From Tissierellales bacterium (lineage in GTDB: Bacteria; Bacillota; Clostridia; Tissierellales; JAOAQY01): a stretch of 64,000 bases of DNA. The notes below the pieces were generated by a model. That model saw only the letters and a list, made by a program, of their open reading frames with translations. It did not search any database and was not told the DNA's origin. The translations under genes and the position numbers were made by a program. The DNA lies in the NCBI GenBank assembly GCA_025210965.1, contig JAOAQY010000181.1:1-64000 (forward strand), given 5' to 3'. Below are positions 23,560 through 32,529 of this stretch, in pieces (positions within the stretch are counted from its first letter, which is position 1; every line of letters begins with the position of its first letter).

Positions 23560-24378
23560 ATGAAGAAAGAACTTAATAGAAAAGAGAAGATACTTAACTC
23601 ATACTCTTCTAAAATTGCAAATCTAATAGTCACTGAAACTAACATTAATTCAAGTAATAACGATTGTATAAGTGAACCAAATTCGTTTTTTAATACTGCT
23701 GATGAATCACTTATAACTTTATTCCTCATGTATATTAGATTTCCTGATCTAAACGAACCATTATCTGAAATAATTAAACCGTTAACTTATTTAATCAACT
23801 CAATAAGCAGTATAGACGACCTAGACTCCTTATTTATGAAAAGTGATGATAATCTCAAAAAACTATATATGAGCTCTGAATATTATGCCTCCTATTTAAG
23901 CTATATTGACAATGAAAACTTAGAGGTTCCAGTGAATCACTTATTTGAATCACATCATTTTTTTGGTGTTTTAAATAGTATCAAGGCTCGTCTTACTAAA
24001 TTATCTCAGCCTATAGTAATGAAAAGATTAAATGATAGTATTTGGCTACTCGAATTTGAAGAATACCTATCAACTGATAAATCACTTATTAATCATGTAA
24101 CTAAATCAGAGTTAGAAGATATATTGAGAATGTATGAGTCTAAGAGCAACTATTTAAACTTATCAGGCAATCTAGCGTACTTCATGGTTAATAGACGACT
24201 TTTTGAATTAAGTGAAATATCACCTCAGAAAAAAACACTCAATTACTCCAATATTATAACCCATATGTTCTTGTTTATACTTATAGCTATTATTTTTTGG
24301 CTGATATTTGTCAGATTAAAAATAAATATTGATGAAGTATATCGCGAAACCCCAACAATTGAGAATTTTTTTGACTGA
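23560..24378 (+). CDS. Tail-anchored hypothetical protein, 272 aa
   Basis: A long soluble helical region (1-235) followed by one membrane helix near the C-terminus (HMFLFILIAIIFWLIFVRL) and about 20 residues outside. No recognised domain. It follows the two prepilin-like genes closely (28 bp from the second) with a good ribosome site (AAAAGGAG), so it may belong to the same surface system. Confidence 0.6.
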   Translation: MKKELNRKEKILNSYSSKIANLIVTETNINSSNNDCISEPNSFFNTADESLITLFLMYIRFPDLNEPLSEIIKPLTYLINSISSIDDLDSLFMKSDDNLKKLYMSSEYYASYLSYIDNENLEVPVNHLFESHHFFGVLNSIKARLTKLSQPIVMKRLNDSIWLLEFEEYLSTDKSLINHVTKSELEDILRMYESKSNYLNLSGNLAYFMVNRRLFELSEISPQKKTLNYSNIITHMFLFILIAIIFWLIFVRLKINIDEVYRETPTIENFFD

Positions 24379-24439
24379 TTCTAATTAATTTACTTTCGGA
24401 ATTTAATTAATTATCATCCTTCACGGAAAATTATTAATA

Positions 24440-24490
24440 CAAAAGGCACAATATAAGCAATAGATAATTCTACTGCTATATTGTGCCTTC
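24440..24490. terminator. Strong terminator hairpin between converging genes
   Basis: AAGGCACAATATA pairs with TATATTGTGCCTT. A T-run follows in the minus direction. It separates 23560-24378 from the frameshifted gene 24552-24833. Confidence 0.8.
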
Positions 24491-24551
24491 AGTGATTATA
24501 CAAATTAAATCTACATGTGAAAACCTCAAGCGTTTATAGAGTATTTTAATT

Positions 24552-24833
24552 CTAGTCAATTTTAAAAACTCTGCTTAAATCACCTATATCAAAATCATTT
24601 ATCCTAAAGAGATTTTCAGTATCATTCTTTGTTGCCCACTTACCCTCTTCATTATATGCTTCAACTTCTGACTATTAGATTCTATAGCCTTGCCTTGTAT
24701 AGAATTTTGGTACTTATCACTATTAATATCCTCCCCACTACCAATATGCCTCCATACCAAAATCAATAGTATAGTCAGTACTACATAACTTAATAATTGC
24801 GATTTTTTTATTCTTGCTTGTGTCAATTTTCAT
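24552..24833 (-). pseudogene. Frameshifted gene for a membrane-anchored protein
   Basis: AAGGAGA sits 6 nt before an ATG at 24833, whose frame stays plausible (MKIDTSKNKK) until a run of seven A. Shifting by one base there gives SQLLSYVVLTILLILVW, a membrane anchor. A second shift near 24675 is needed to continue into EVEAYNEEGKWATKNDTENL and on to the stop at 24552. Together they give a coherent 92-residue protein. Two indels suggest decay, or sequencing error at homopolymers. Confidence 0.55.
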
Positions 24834-24887
24834 TTATCTTCTCCTTATTTATATTTCTAAGCTTATTGTACTATCTCTTTAAGACGT

Positions 24888-24938
24888 AAAAAAACACAAA
24901 ATGATAAATACTATTGTATTCTTCATTTTGTGTTTTTA
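24888..24938 (-). terminator. Terminator hairpin
   Basis: AAACACAAAATGA pairs with TCATTTTGTGTTT, followed on the minus strand by T7. It ends the transcript of 24943-25545. Confidence 0.75.
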
Positions 24939-24942
24939 TTAA

Positions 24943-25545
24943 TTAAGACGCTTCTTCTTGTGTCAAATAAGGATAAGTAATTGTGTCGATTTTGGAACGA
25001 ATTACCTCCCTAGATAAATCAATCTTATCAACTTCATCTGATAAATGTAGTGCATAGAGATCATTATAAATTCCTAATATCAATTTATCATTCAAAAACA
25101 ACGAATTTGTCTCAAATTTCACTCCTTCTAAATTTCTACACGGTAAAACTTCATACTTTACATAATCTATTTCTGGAGTTATATTCAATAGTTCATTGTT
25201 TTTTGTGATTAAATAATCCGGTAAGTTCTCAAATTTTGTGACACTATATATTCTTCTCGACTTACCCACTTTCCCCAAATACCTATCAGTAAAAACATGT
25301 CTAAAGACGAATAGACTTAGATCTATTATTTCCCCATCATAGACATTAACAACGTGTGGAACCTTATACATTACATTATCTTTTTTAATAGTCATATGAC
25401 CTTTATAAAGGCCTGTATCTATCCCTTTATGCAAACATATCTGATGAACTAATCTAGCAATATATTCTTCACCATATACTGCCTTACAATTTTTTATTAA
25501 GTATGCAGAAAGTTTTTCTATAAACATTCTTTGCTCTGTATTCAT
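24943..25545 (-). CDS. Hypothetical protein, paralogue of 16779-17411
   Basis: 201 residues from the ATG at 25545, chosen for the GGGGGT upstream. It shares AYLIKNC-A-YGEEYI-RLV, KFENLPDYL and DKLILGIYND with its paralogue. The fold is predicted mixed alpha/beta, with no membrane segments and no known domain. Three GGCACCGTGCC hairpins lie directly upstream and could insulate or attenuate its transcription. Confidence 0.65.
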   Translation of the reverse strand: MNTEQRMFIEKLSAYLIKNCKAVYGEEYIARLVHQICLHKGIDTGLYKGHMTIKKDNVMYKVPHVVNVYDGEIIDLSLFVFRHVFTDRYLGKVGKSRRIYSVTKFENLPDYLITKNNELLNITPEIDYVKYEVLPCRNLEGVKFETNSLFLNDKLILGIYNDLYALHLSDEVDKIDLSREVIRSKIDTITYPYLTQEEAS

Positions 25546-25569
25546 AAACAATACCCCCATTATTCTTAA

Positions 25570-25690
25570 AAAAGGCACCGTGCCTTTTTTTGTTTAACTT
25601 ATTTTTATTCTGAAAAAGGCACCGTGCCTTTTTTGTTCAACTTATTTTCATTCTTTAAAAAAGCACCGTGCCTTTTTATTTCACTATATA
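25570..25690. repeat. Three tandem 44-bp repeats with GGCACCGTGCC hairpins
   Basis: A-run, GGCACCGTGCC, T-run recurs at 25574, 25618 and 25662 (last copy with one change) with a strict 44-bp period, including the linker TTCAACTTATTTT-ATTCT. Another copy is at 36752-36776. The A-stem-T form works as a terminator on both strands. A tandem array of three is unusual. Confidence 0.75.
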
Positions 25691-25733
25691 TACTACTAGA
25701 AAAAGAGAGGATATGCTAGCAATATATATGATG

Positions 25734-26765
25734 CTAATCAGCAAAGATTAAATTATCTGAACAACTTATAGTGAAATTCTTTTTTTCTAAACAATTTGGA
25801 CAATACCATGTATCCTCTTCAATATTAATAGGTACCGGGACTTGATTTAAAAAGAAACTGTCCGTAAATTTTATATTGTTCTCAAAGTAAAATTCAGATG
25901 TTGGGAGTATATTTATGTTCTTCCACAAGCTTTCCTTAAACTCTATAGTTTTCTTATGTACCACTGCTATGTTACCTCCACACTCAGGACATATTTTATT
26001 TCCCATCCTATCTACAATTATGAAAAGATTACTATAGAATTTTTCTGGATCATCTTCACTAAAATTAGTAAACTCACTAGTAAAAATAATAGGAACTGAT
26101 AAATATCCATGCCTATAAACCGATCTAATAAACATTTCATTATTCTTGATAACATCCTTAACCTCCTCTTCAGGAACATGAATATAATTTTCTCTACTAA
26201 TGTACATTCTGTATAGATCCTTATACTTATTCTTTATTGCTAGTCTTATACAGTCAATAGCCACATCCTCTGATATAGTGTTAGGTCCATTAACTAAACC
26301 AATTAGATCAGTTAGTAACTTAAGAATAGTACCAGGGTATTCATTAATTAACTTCCCGTACTCAAAAGTATCTCTTGTTATCTTTCCAATTAGTTCTTTA
26401 TTAAATGTCAGTTGTATACCTATGCGTGGTTCTTTAATCTCAAAGCTAGATATACATGCTAATATTAATCCATTGTTATTATCTATATCTGATAAGAAAT
26501 AAAATAAGTAAGGATGGATATCAATCAACTTATGAATATATTCTCTTATCTCTTCTATTTCATAAATATCTTTAATATCTTCCTCATATCCTTCAAAAGC
26601 TAGCATAAGATTATTTTTTCCCATGATCTTAGCCTTTTTAAAAGTTTCAATTACATCGTTTATTCTTTCATAATCCTTATTAACTACCTCATCCTTTGAA
26701 AATGAAAAATATATTAATTTATTTAATATATCTTCTTGTGTAACTCTATACATTACGTCATTCAT
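25734..26765 (-). CDS. Hypothetical protein with C-terminal zinc ribbon, 343 aa
   Basis: The first 250 residues are helical and unrecognised. Near the C-terminus two Cys pairs, CPECGG and WYCPNCLEK, about 60 residues apart, form a likely zinc ribbon. It follows the XRE regulator (26773-27153) by 7 bp, so the two are one operon. Confidence 0.6.
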   Translation of the reverse strand: MNDVMYRVTQEDILNKLIYFSFSKDEVVNKDYERINDVIETFKKAKIMGKNNLMLAFEGYEEDIKDIYEIEEIREYIHKLIDIHPYLFYFLSDIDNNNGLILACISSFEIKEPRIGIQLTFNKELIGKITRDTFEYGKLINEYPGTILKLLTDLIGLVNGPNTISEDVAIDCIRLAIKNKYKDLYRMYISRENYIHVPEEEVKDVIKNNEMFIRSVYRHGYLSVPIIFTSEFTNFSEDDPEKFYSNLFIIVDRMGNKICPECGGNIAVVHKKTIEFKESLWKNINILPTSEFYFENNIKFTDSFFLNQVPVPINIEEDTWYCPNCLEKKNFTISCSDNLIFAD

Positions 26766-26772
26766 AAGTTAA

Positions 26773-27153
26773 CTACTCCTCCTCATTACCTATGGAATTT
26801 AAATTATTAATTACTGACATACTATCTCTAAGTGTTGAAATGTTCTCATCACGATTATTATTAAACATTGCTTTTAAACCTAGATTGAAATCTAATGAGT
26901 TTAGAGCCATGTCCATTCTTTTGCTTTCGTATTCATCTCTATCCTTCTTACCATGGTAACTAAAGAAATCGACAATAGGAACTTCCAATGCATTACATAT
27001 CTTTTCTAATCTAACGATATTACATGTCCTTTTATTAGCCTCCAGGAGTGACATATATCCGGGAGAAATATCAACCTTCTTTGCTAACTCTTTTGAACTT
27101 AGTTCTTTTTCATTTCTCAGTTCTTTAATTCTTTTACCAATATCTATCACCAT
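26773..27153 (-). CDS. XRE-family transcriptional regulator
   Basis: 126 residues from the ATG at 27153 (GGAGGTGCT upstream). An N-terminal helix-turn-helix of the lambda-repressor type (LSSKELAKKVDISPGYMSLLE), then an acidic helical tail that may dimerise or sense a partner. Its upstream region (27240-27376) carries a cluster of AAAC-N-GTTT type sequences that are candidate binding sites. Confidence 0.8.
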   Translation of the reverse strand: MVIDIGKRIKELRNEKELSSKELAKKVDISPGYMSLLEANKRTCNIVRLEKICNALEVPIVDFFSYHGKKDRDEYESKRMDMALNSLDFNLGLKAMFNNNRDENISTLRDSMSVINNLNSIGNEEE

Positions 27154-27239
27154 AGCACCTCCATATCTAATCAATTTAAAAGTTGCAATCTATCAATATT
27201 TATCTTCTGGCTATAACTAATATAAATAACACAATCAAA

Positions 27240-27376
27240 ATAAAACGTTCTAAACCTTTTTAAACCTTTTATTTTCAAAATTGATTTTAGAACTGCAATT
27301 AAACATTTTAAAACTGTTTAAAACATTTTATTTTGAATAGTGTTTTCAAAACAATTGTAAATACTGGCTTTTATAA
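27240..27376. repeat. Cluster of AAAC-N-GTTT-like sequences
   Basis: ACGTTCTAAACC, TTTTTAAACC, TTTTAAAACTGTTTAAAAC and TTATAAACCGTG lie within 137 bp upstream of the XRE gene, interspersed with CATTTTATTTT. The rest of 27154-27626 shows no gene. Similar clusters occur at 31300-31700. Confidence 0.5.
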
Positions 27377-27626
27377 ACCGTGAACATTTCTGTAGGGAAT
27401 TTCACAGAAATTAGTAAAATAGTAATCACAGAATTATTAAATAAAGCTCAATCATCAGTGTTGTTGTAAGGCTCATATTTCGTTTTTAAGAACATTTAGT
27501 ACTATATATACACAAATCATAAGGCTGTGTCTCAAATCGCTAAACAAGCTATCCTCATAACCCGGTTTTGTAACGTAACAAGAATATTTTACCTAAATTT
27601 AGCAATCTTGTTTTATTACAGAAAAA

Positions 27627-27875
27627 TCACTTACTTTTATTCAAAAGATAATTATCAATTACCTCAAGAGATTTAGTGGAAATTTTAATTCCCTCTCTAA
27701 GAGAGAGCTCTATTGTTTCTTTCAAAATTTTAATAACCTCTTCATCTTGTAAAGAATTTTGATGTTGACTTTGGATTTTACTAAAAATCACATTTTGGAT
27801 TTCTCCAATATACATTTCTATGGCTTCAGCATAATTTATATCAATTAAATTGTCCTCACTATTTTTTACTATCAT
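27627..27875 (-). CDS. Small helical protein, 82 aa
   Basis: Start set at the ATG at 27875, where GGAGGGAAATTA gives a good ribosome site. The frame extends further upstream without support. The product is acidic and helical, with no recognised domain. It overlaps the end of the small zinc-ribbon gene 27859-28017 by 17 bp, so the two are co-translated. Confidence 0.6.
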   Translation of the reverse strand: MIVKNSEDNLIDINYAEAIEMYIGEIQNVIFSKIQSQHQNSLQDEEVIKILKETIELSLREGIKISTKSLEVIDNYLLNKSK

Positions 27876-28017
27876 TAATTTCCCTCCTGGCAAAATTAGA
27901 TTCTTTGATTTGGTTATTACATAATCTACAGCAACTAACTTTATTTCTAATAGGATGATCATAAAATTGTGCTGAACCACATCTACAAACAATTAAATTA
28001 TATATTTTCTTACTCAT
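27859..28017 (-). CDS. Small zinc-ribbon protein, 52 aa
   Basis: ATG at 28017 with AGGAGGAGG 9 nt upstream. CRCG (11-14) and CCRLC (29-33) form a four-Cys ribbon around a Tyr-Asp-His-Pro turn, and the tail is basic. Probably nucleic-acid or metal binding. It has its own promoter of the shared type (28057-28086). Confidence 0.65.
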   Translation of the reverse strand: MSKKIYNLIVCRCGSAQFYDHPIRNKVSCCRLCNNQIKESNFARREINDSKK

Positions 28018-28056
28018 ATATTTTAAAACCTCCTCCTATTAATACTTCACACTAAT

Positions 28057-28086
28057 ATAATACAACATATATATTTAGTCAGTCAA
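28057..28086 (-). promoter_or_regulatory. Promoter with the shared GACTAAATATATAT motif
   Basis: Minus strand TTGACT (28081-28086), 18 bp containing GACTAAATATATATGTTG, then TATTAT (28057-28062). It drives 28017-27627. The spacer motif recurs at 39302, 41551, 20781 and just before 52321. Confidence 0.65.
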
Positions 28087-28644
28087 TTTATATTGCTATT
28101 ATATTTGCTATTTGTAAATAACATACATGAAGAGAACGATCTATATAACTCTATTAGTATTTGTTCCTAATAGTTTTAGAGAGTCACTTATATATTTGAG
28201 TAATTAATTAATACAAGAGTGTGTGTTTACTATATTCATATATAGTTATAGTTCATATATAGATAAGGTATTTATATAGAAGATATTGCAAGTTGAAAAA
28301 TAATCGCTACATTTGTCTAACTAGAACGTGTATAGAGATTTAATAATGCTAAGAAATTAGAACAGTTATCTGTATAGTAGACTTGAAATTAGATTAGATG
28401 ATTGTAATTAAGTTATATATCTAGAATGTTCTCTTATATATAAGTTATGTTTTTAGATTATCAACACTGTATAACATAAATACTTTATAAGTCATAAATT
28501 TGGAATGTAGATAAAGACAATATGTTATTAAGTTCTCATAAAAAAGGTATAACAATCAATCTAATTACGTACTTTAATCAAAATAATGAAGAGGAATATT
28601 AAAAAAGGGTAAAAAAAATAGAACCCTATATAAATTTGAGCACC
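28087..28644. other. Gene-free AT-rich region
   Basis: No ORF with a ribosome site was found on either strand. The sequence is very AT-rich, with many TATATA steps and no clear long repeats. It separates the Rep candidate's terminator from the small zinc-ribbon operon and could be part of a replication origin. No direct evidence. Confidence 0.4.
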
Positions 28645-28670
28645 ACAAAAAGACCTGCATTACGTAGGTC
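28645..28670 (-). terminator. Terminator of the Rep candidate gene
   Basis: Minus strand GACCT-acgtaatgc-AGGTC followed by TTTTTG, 39 bp after the stop of 28709-29647. Confidence 0.7.
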
Positions 28671-28708
28671 ACTAAAATAAATATTTAATTTTTGATGAAA
28701 AAATCTCA

Positions 28709-29647
28709 TCAAGAGTCAGGAATAACAATTGGTAGATCAAGTGAATCATACTCAACAACAACTCCTGGTAATGTTTCACTCAGCTCTAAATTAAAAATAG
28801 TGTCACTCTTGTCCTCTTCTGACATATTGATTAAATGGTTTATAAGTCTAGGTATGATTGATTTCGTAGTAGCCATAACACCGCCAATAATAGAAAATAC
28901 CTTCTTCAAGCCCTTTTTATAATATTGATTAATCAGTATAACAAGGTCGTTTAAGTCCGCAGTTGTATAATTCACATGCTTTTGTCTGCAGATGTGTTTA
29001 ATTTTATGAAGCAGATAATGATTATTAGCGGTATGTCTAAATTCAACAGGATATTTTGCAATAGACATATCGAATTTAACCAGTGGTCCTTTTTTCCCCA
29101 TAACTCTTGTGTTAGGGAAAAAATTACGAATGTTATAGCAGTAGCTATAAATAATAGCCATAGATTGTGATTTGATCCCTAACCAATCTGCAATAGTTTT
29201 AGCACTAGGCATAATTCTCTTGGAAGGGTCATAAATAGATAGAATTTTAAGACAAAGCTTCTTTTCATTAGCTTTAAGTCTCTTAAAATCCCATGTGAAT
29301 AGAACTTTATGGTTTATGTTAAGGTATCCCTTAGCATAATCGCTGTTATCTTTGAATTGGTTATTAAGGATACGGACATCCCAAGCATCTGACTTAGAGG
29401 ATTTAATGTATATAAACCCCTTCTCTTGTAAGCCAGTAAGAGCATTAAGAAAGCTTTGTGTAACTACCCCAAGCTCAAGGCATACATCTTTATAATACAA
29501 ACCATCAACATTACCATAAACATCTTGTTTTAAGGCAATATGAAGTAATAAACTGATCTCAGTAGTTGTCATTCGCTCTGACATGATTTTATTAATTATT
29601 TTCTTTGATAGTTTAGTATTACCTGTAACTCTCTTAGATTTTGCCAT
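28709..29647 (-). CDS. Winged-helix replication initiator candidate
   Basis: 312 residues, ATG with AGGAGGC upstream. The N-terminal half is a winged-helix domain of the RepA/DnaD-like plasmid type (MTTTEISLLLHIALKQDVYGN, DVCLELGVVTQSFLNALTGL, QEKGFIYIKSS). A second winged-helix-like part follows (KIMPSAKTIADWLGIK-type segment, about 145-170). Basic and soluble, it is monocistronic with its own terminator, and bordered by the two largest non-coding regions of the window. These traits suggest the plasmid replication initiator. Without a recognised Rep signature, a transcription regulator remains possible. Confidence 0.6.
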   Translation of the reverse strand: MAKSKRVTGNTKLSKKIINKIMSERMTTTEISLLLHIALKQDVYGNVDGLYYKDVCLELGVVTQSFLNALTGLQEKGFIYIKSSKSDAWDVRILNNQFKDNSDYAKGYLNINHKVLFTWDFKRLKANEKKLCLKILSIYDPSKRIMPSAKTIADWLGIKSQSMAIIYSYCYNIRNFFPNTRVMGKKGPLVKFDMSIAKYPVEFRHTANNHYLLHKIKHICRQKHVNYTTADLNDLVILINQYYKKGLKKVFSIIGGVMATTKSIIPRLINHLINMSEEDKSDTIFNLELSETLPGVVVEYDSLDLPIVIPDS

Positions 29648-29867
29648 ATACTTAGCCTCCTTTCTGGAGGCATAAAAAAATCCACAGTTATATACAACTT
29701 CTATGTATACTTGCAGACCGGGAAAATGTAGTAATTTTAGGGTCTATAGACCAAAAAAACCACGATATTTTATTAACTTTTTTATTGTATAACCCCGATT
29801 TTTATGATAAAATTGGGGTATAAGTTAATAAATAAAAAGTTCTGGATATCCCGTTCTGTTCGATTGG

Positions 29868-29936
29868 TGTTTTATAATATACTCGCCAAAGTAAAAGATT
29901 ATAAAACACAGGGTGCAGGGCTTTTTTTTATGCCGT
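29868..29936 (+). ncRNA. Hairpin plus T-run, possible small RNA end or attenuator
   Basis: GTGTTTTATAAT pairs with ATTATAAAACAC (12 bp, 21-nt loop), followed by AGGGTGCAGGGC and eight T. It lies about 220 bp from the Rep candidate start, on the opposite strand. This could be a counter-transcribed RNA that controls Rep, as in many plasmids. Confidence 0.35.
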
Positions 29937-30181
29937 TTTTTTAAAAAAATGTTTGCTAATTTATCTATAAATTACTAAAATACGAACGATAGTAATTTTT
30001 ATATGTTAATTCCAATTATATTTAAAATATCCATTAAATGAGACAAACCCAAATAATGACAAAATGTAAAAATTAACCACCGTATCGTAGAAGTGGCTTA
30101 TTTCAACTCTTTGAATAAATTGTATCAGATATTATTTAAAAATACAAACAAAAGAAAAAGAAAAATCATAAAAAAAATATG

Positions 30182-30224
30182 AACTCCTAAACCAGAACAA
30201 TAGTTCTGGTTTAGGAGTTTTTTT
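30182..30224 (+). terminator. Strong intrinsic terminator
   Basis: AACTCCTAAACCAGAAC / GTTCTGGTTTAGGAGTT, 17 perfect base pairs with a 4-nt loop, then T7. No ORF precedes it within 500 bp, so it probably ends a non-coding transcript. Confidence 0.8.
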
Positions 30225-30675
30225 ATATTATATGGGAAATTTATAAGCATATCCTATTGTTACAATAATAAAGTATTCTAGGTATAAATTAATAATGAAG
30301 AGGTAAAGTATACTTTCAAGGTTATTTTTGAAATATTTCATTAAGTAGACAATAATGCAATAAATATGATTGTACTACAGTCTATAATATATTTCTTACA
30401 TAATGATATATTAAAGTTCTGAGCTAATAGGTTATATTTTCTGATGTCACTAATAAGTACTTAGCAAATGAAAAGTAATCGATAGTAACTTCACTGAATA
30501 TAATAGTGTTAGAACAGCTAGATAGAATAAAGACTTAATTAATAAATCAAAACTCTGTAATGATATTAGATTTATGGAGACGGTTTTCTGCTTACATTGG
30601 AGAAGGTATATGTATGGATAATAGTATAAGTTGGTTAAGATAGATAGGGTGAGTAAGTATATTAATTCTGAATAT

Positions 30676-30708
30676 AAAAAGCTCGAAAGAATAATAATCT
30701 TTCGAGCT
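30676..30708 (-). terminator. Minus-strand terminator
   Basis: AGCTCGAAAGA / TCTTTCGAGCT followed on the minus strand by TTTTT. No coding gene lies upstream on that strand, so it likely ends a small RNA. Confidence 0.6.
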
Positions 30709-30729
30709 CGTAAAGGTGGTGATCCTACG

Positions 30730-30783
30730 ATGAGTAAGAACACAACTAATTATAACATAAATGGAGATGATAAATACAATAAG
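30730..30783 (+). CDS. Very small ORF with an extended Shine-Dalgarno
   Basis: ATG at 30730 is preceded by AAAGGTGGTGATCC, complementary to the 16S 3' end over 14 nt except one base. This is the strongest ribosome site in the window, yet it opens only a 17-residue peptide (MSKNTTNYNINGDDKYNK). It may be a leader peptide, a decoy for ribosomes, or chance. Confidence 0.35.
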
Positions 30784-31299
30784 TAGATAATTAGATCATT
30801 AAATATGAATCATTGAATAGATACATTTTAACTAAATGTTACCGTGTGTTACTGACATTTATAGACCCTACTATTGAGTTAGAAACACTTAGGATATTTT
30901 ATACGTGTAGCTGTATTTATAAAGAATTGGACTTTTACATTAAGTTACATACTGATTAATCTAGAGTCACTGGATATTATGAATCGATAATACAAGTAAT
31001 CTATTACTGAGCATGGGATGGAGAATAAGTAGAAAGTAGCATACTTATAAATGTATAAGCAATATATACTGAGACACATACTACTACCTTGTGGACTTAA
31101 TTTTAACCCATGATATTACATAGTGTATATTTCTTAATAAAATAATTAATATGTAATATATATTTCCTATCAATACTGAGATACACAAAAAGGCAGGGCT
31201 AGATAAAAAGATATATATAGGAGTTTAAACTATAACGTAAAAATAAGTATATTAATACCTAAATGAATTAATAATTAAGTAGATATGTGGCTAAAACAT

Positions 31300-31700
31300 A
31301 GACTGTTTTAAACTGTTTATAAAAGACATAAATTATGAGATAAGCTAATACCAAGTAATCAGTGTGATGTTTTTAACGGTTTATGTTGTGGGAAAAGCAA
31401 AATTTACAAAATGTGGAACCAAAAAATGCAAAAAATTAAAATAGGTTAAATATGGCTTAATATTGACTAAATTAATAAAACGTATAGAAAGGTATATACA
31501 AACTATATCATTTGAAAGTCAGTCATATCAATGATTACATGAACTGTCATAAACTGTTTATTATAACTGAAAGATAATTACATAGTTTATACTAGTATCT
31601 AATTGAGTTTATAGTGAAAAAAATGGTTTAAAACTGTTTTTAAACTCCAATCAACTTGAAATACAGTATTTTCAATACTTTCATAAACCGTATTAAAACT
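31300..31700. repeat. Second cluster of AAAC-N-GTTT-like sequences
   Basis: TGTTTTAAACTGTTTATAAA (31304), TTTTTAACGGTTTATG (about 31370), CATAAACTGTTTAT (31548), GGTTTAAAACTGTTTTTAAA (31625) and CATAAACCGTATTAAAAC (31682) lie upstream of the coupling-protein operon. They match the sequences at 27240-27376. Confidence 0.5.
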
Positions 31701-31871
31701 TTTATTAGTTCGCAAAATTCAGTAAAAATACTGAAAAATGAAAATTACAATCCCTAAATATTTACAAAAGAGCATATAGATAGTATACTATTATAAGACA
31801 TAATACATTATTATTTTACTACTTACTAACAGAAAAAGTGCTTATACCCAATACAATCATAAGGGGGTATA

Positions 31872-32087
31872 GTGAACGTGAAACTATACAAGTATTTTGT
31901 GAAAGATAGCTTAATCAACATAGTAGAAAATAATCAACTAATTCATAATGCAGACATAAATATAGAGATAGAAGATGTAGAGGAAAAAATCCTTGAATTA
32001 GTTGAAATAGGTATACTTGAACCGTGTGCCTACATGGTAGAAGTTAATTCTTCTATCGTAAGTGTACTCGATACGCTTACTCAATAA
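31872..32087 (+). CDS. Small acidic protein, 71 aa
   Basis: GTG start (31872 or 31878) after AAGGGGGT. It is soluble and acidic, with a predicted alpha/beta fold. Not recognised. A terminator follows at 32212-32245, so it is transcribed separately from the coupling-protein operon. Confidence 0.55.
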   Translation: MNVKLYKYFVKDSLINIVENNQLIHNADINIEIEDVEEKILELVEIGILEPCAYMVEVNSSIVSVLDTLTQ

Positions 32088-32211
32088 GGGTGTTTATTTT
32101 AAGATACTAGAAGTGTTATAAGATTTATAAAGGATTTGGAATAAATATAAGAATTTATAGTTATAAATATTTTTTGAATATTGAAATTAATAGTGTATTA
32201 GTGCGAAAGTT

Positions 32212-32245
32212 ATAGATCAGGATTGTCTCCTGGTCTATTTTTTTT
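32212..32245 (+). terminator. Intrinsic terminator
   Basis: ATAGATCAGGA / TCCTGGTCTAT then T8. The rest of 32088-32529 contains no supportable gene. Confidence 0.75.
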
Positions 32246-32529
32246 TACTATTGTTGAAGTAGCAGTTGCTATAGTATAGCAGAAAAAGTGGAAAAATGGT
32301 AGTAGGTAAGTATATAAGTATGGTACTTTTTATGTTCGACTATTAAACGCTTGTAACTATTAAAAATTCAATGATATAGCTTTAAAAATAGAGCAATATA
32401 ATTGTCACCAGTATTAGCACATATGTTAAGTTGCATAAAGTTATTATAGTAGTTGTCATCTTGAACATGATAGAAGAAAGTGGTAACATAACAATATATA
32501 TATTGTGTAATTGTAGTGGGAGGTATACA

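Larger units (their letters stand above)
29648..31871. other. 2.2-kb gene-poor region, candidate origin
   Basis: No conserved gene. Visible structures: GGTCTATAGACC (29740-29751), CCCCGATTTT...AAAATTGGGG (29802-29827), a 12-bp inverted repeat GTGTTTTATAAT/ATTATAAAACAC (29868-29911) followed by GGGTGCAGGGC and T8, and a 17-bp terminator at 30182-30222. A further hairpin lies at 30680-30708 and AAAC-N-GTTT sequences at 31300-31700. Position next to the Rep candidate and density of palindromes suggest oriV, oriT or regulatory RNAs. Unproven. Confidence 0.5.

Noticed and set aside
27627-27992. 121-residue form of the small helical protein
   Set aside because: The extra 39 N-terminal codons overlap the zinc-ribbon gene in another frame and have no ribosome site. 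The ATG at 27875 has one.
16656-30304. Recurrent TGAAGAGG octamer in intergenic regions (about 16656, 20826, 22851, 28587, 30297)
   Set aside because: Positions are irregular, the context differs and the octamer also occurs inside genes. Without a frequency test it may be chance in purine-rich leaders.
30450-30743. 97-codon minus-strand ORF in the gene-poor region
   Set aside because: It runs through a terminator-like hairpin at 30676-30708, has no ribosome site, and its Leu/Tyr-rich product looks like translated AT-rich spacer.
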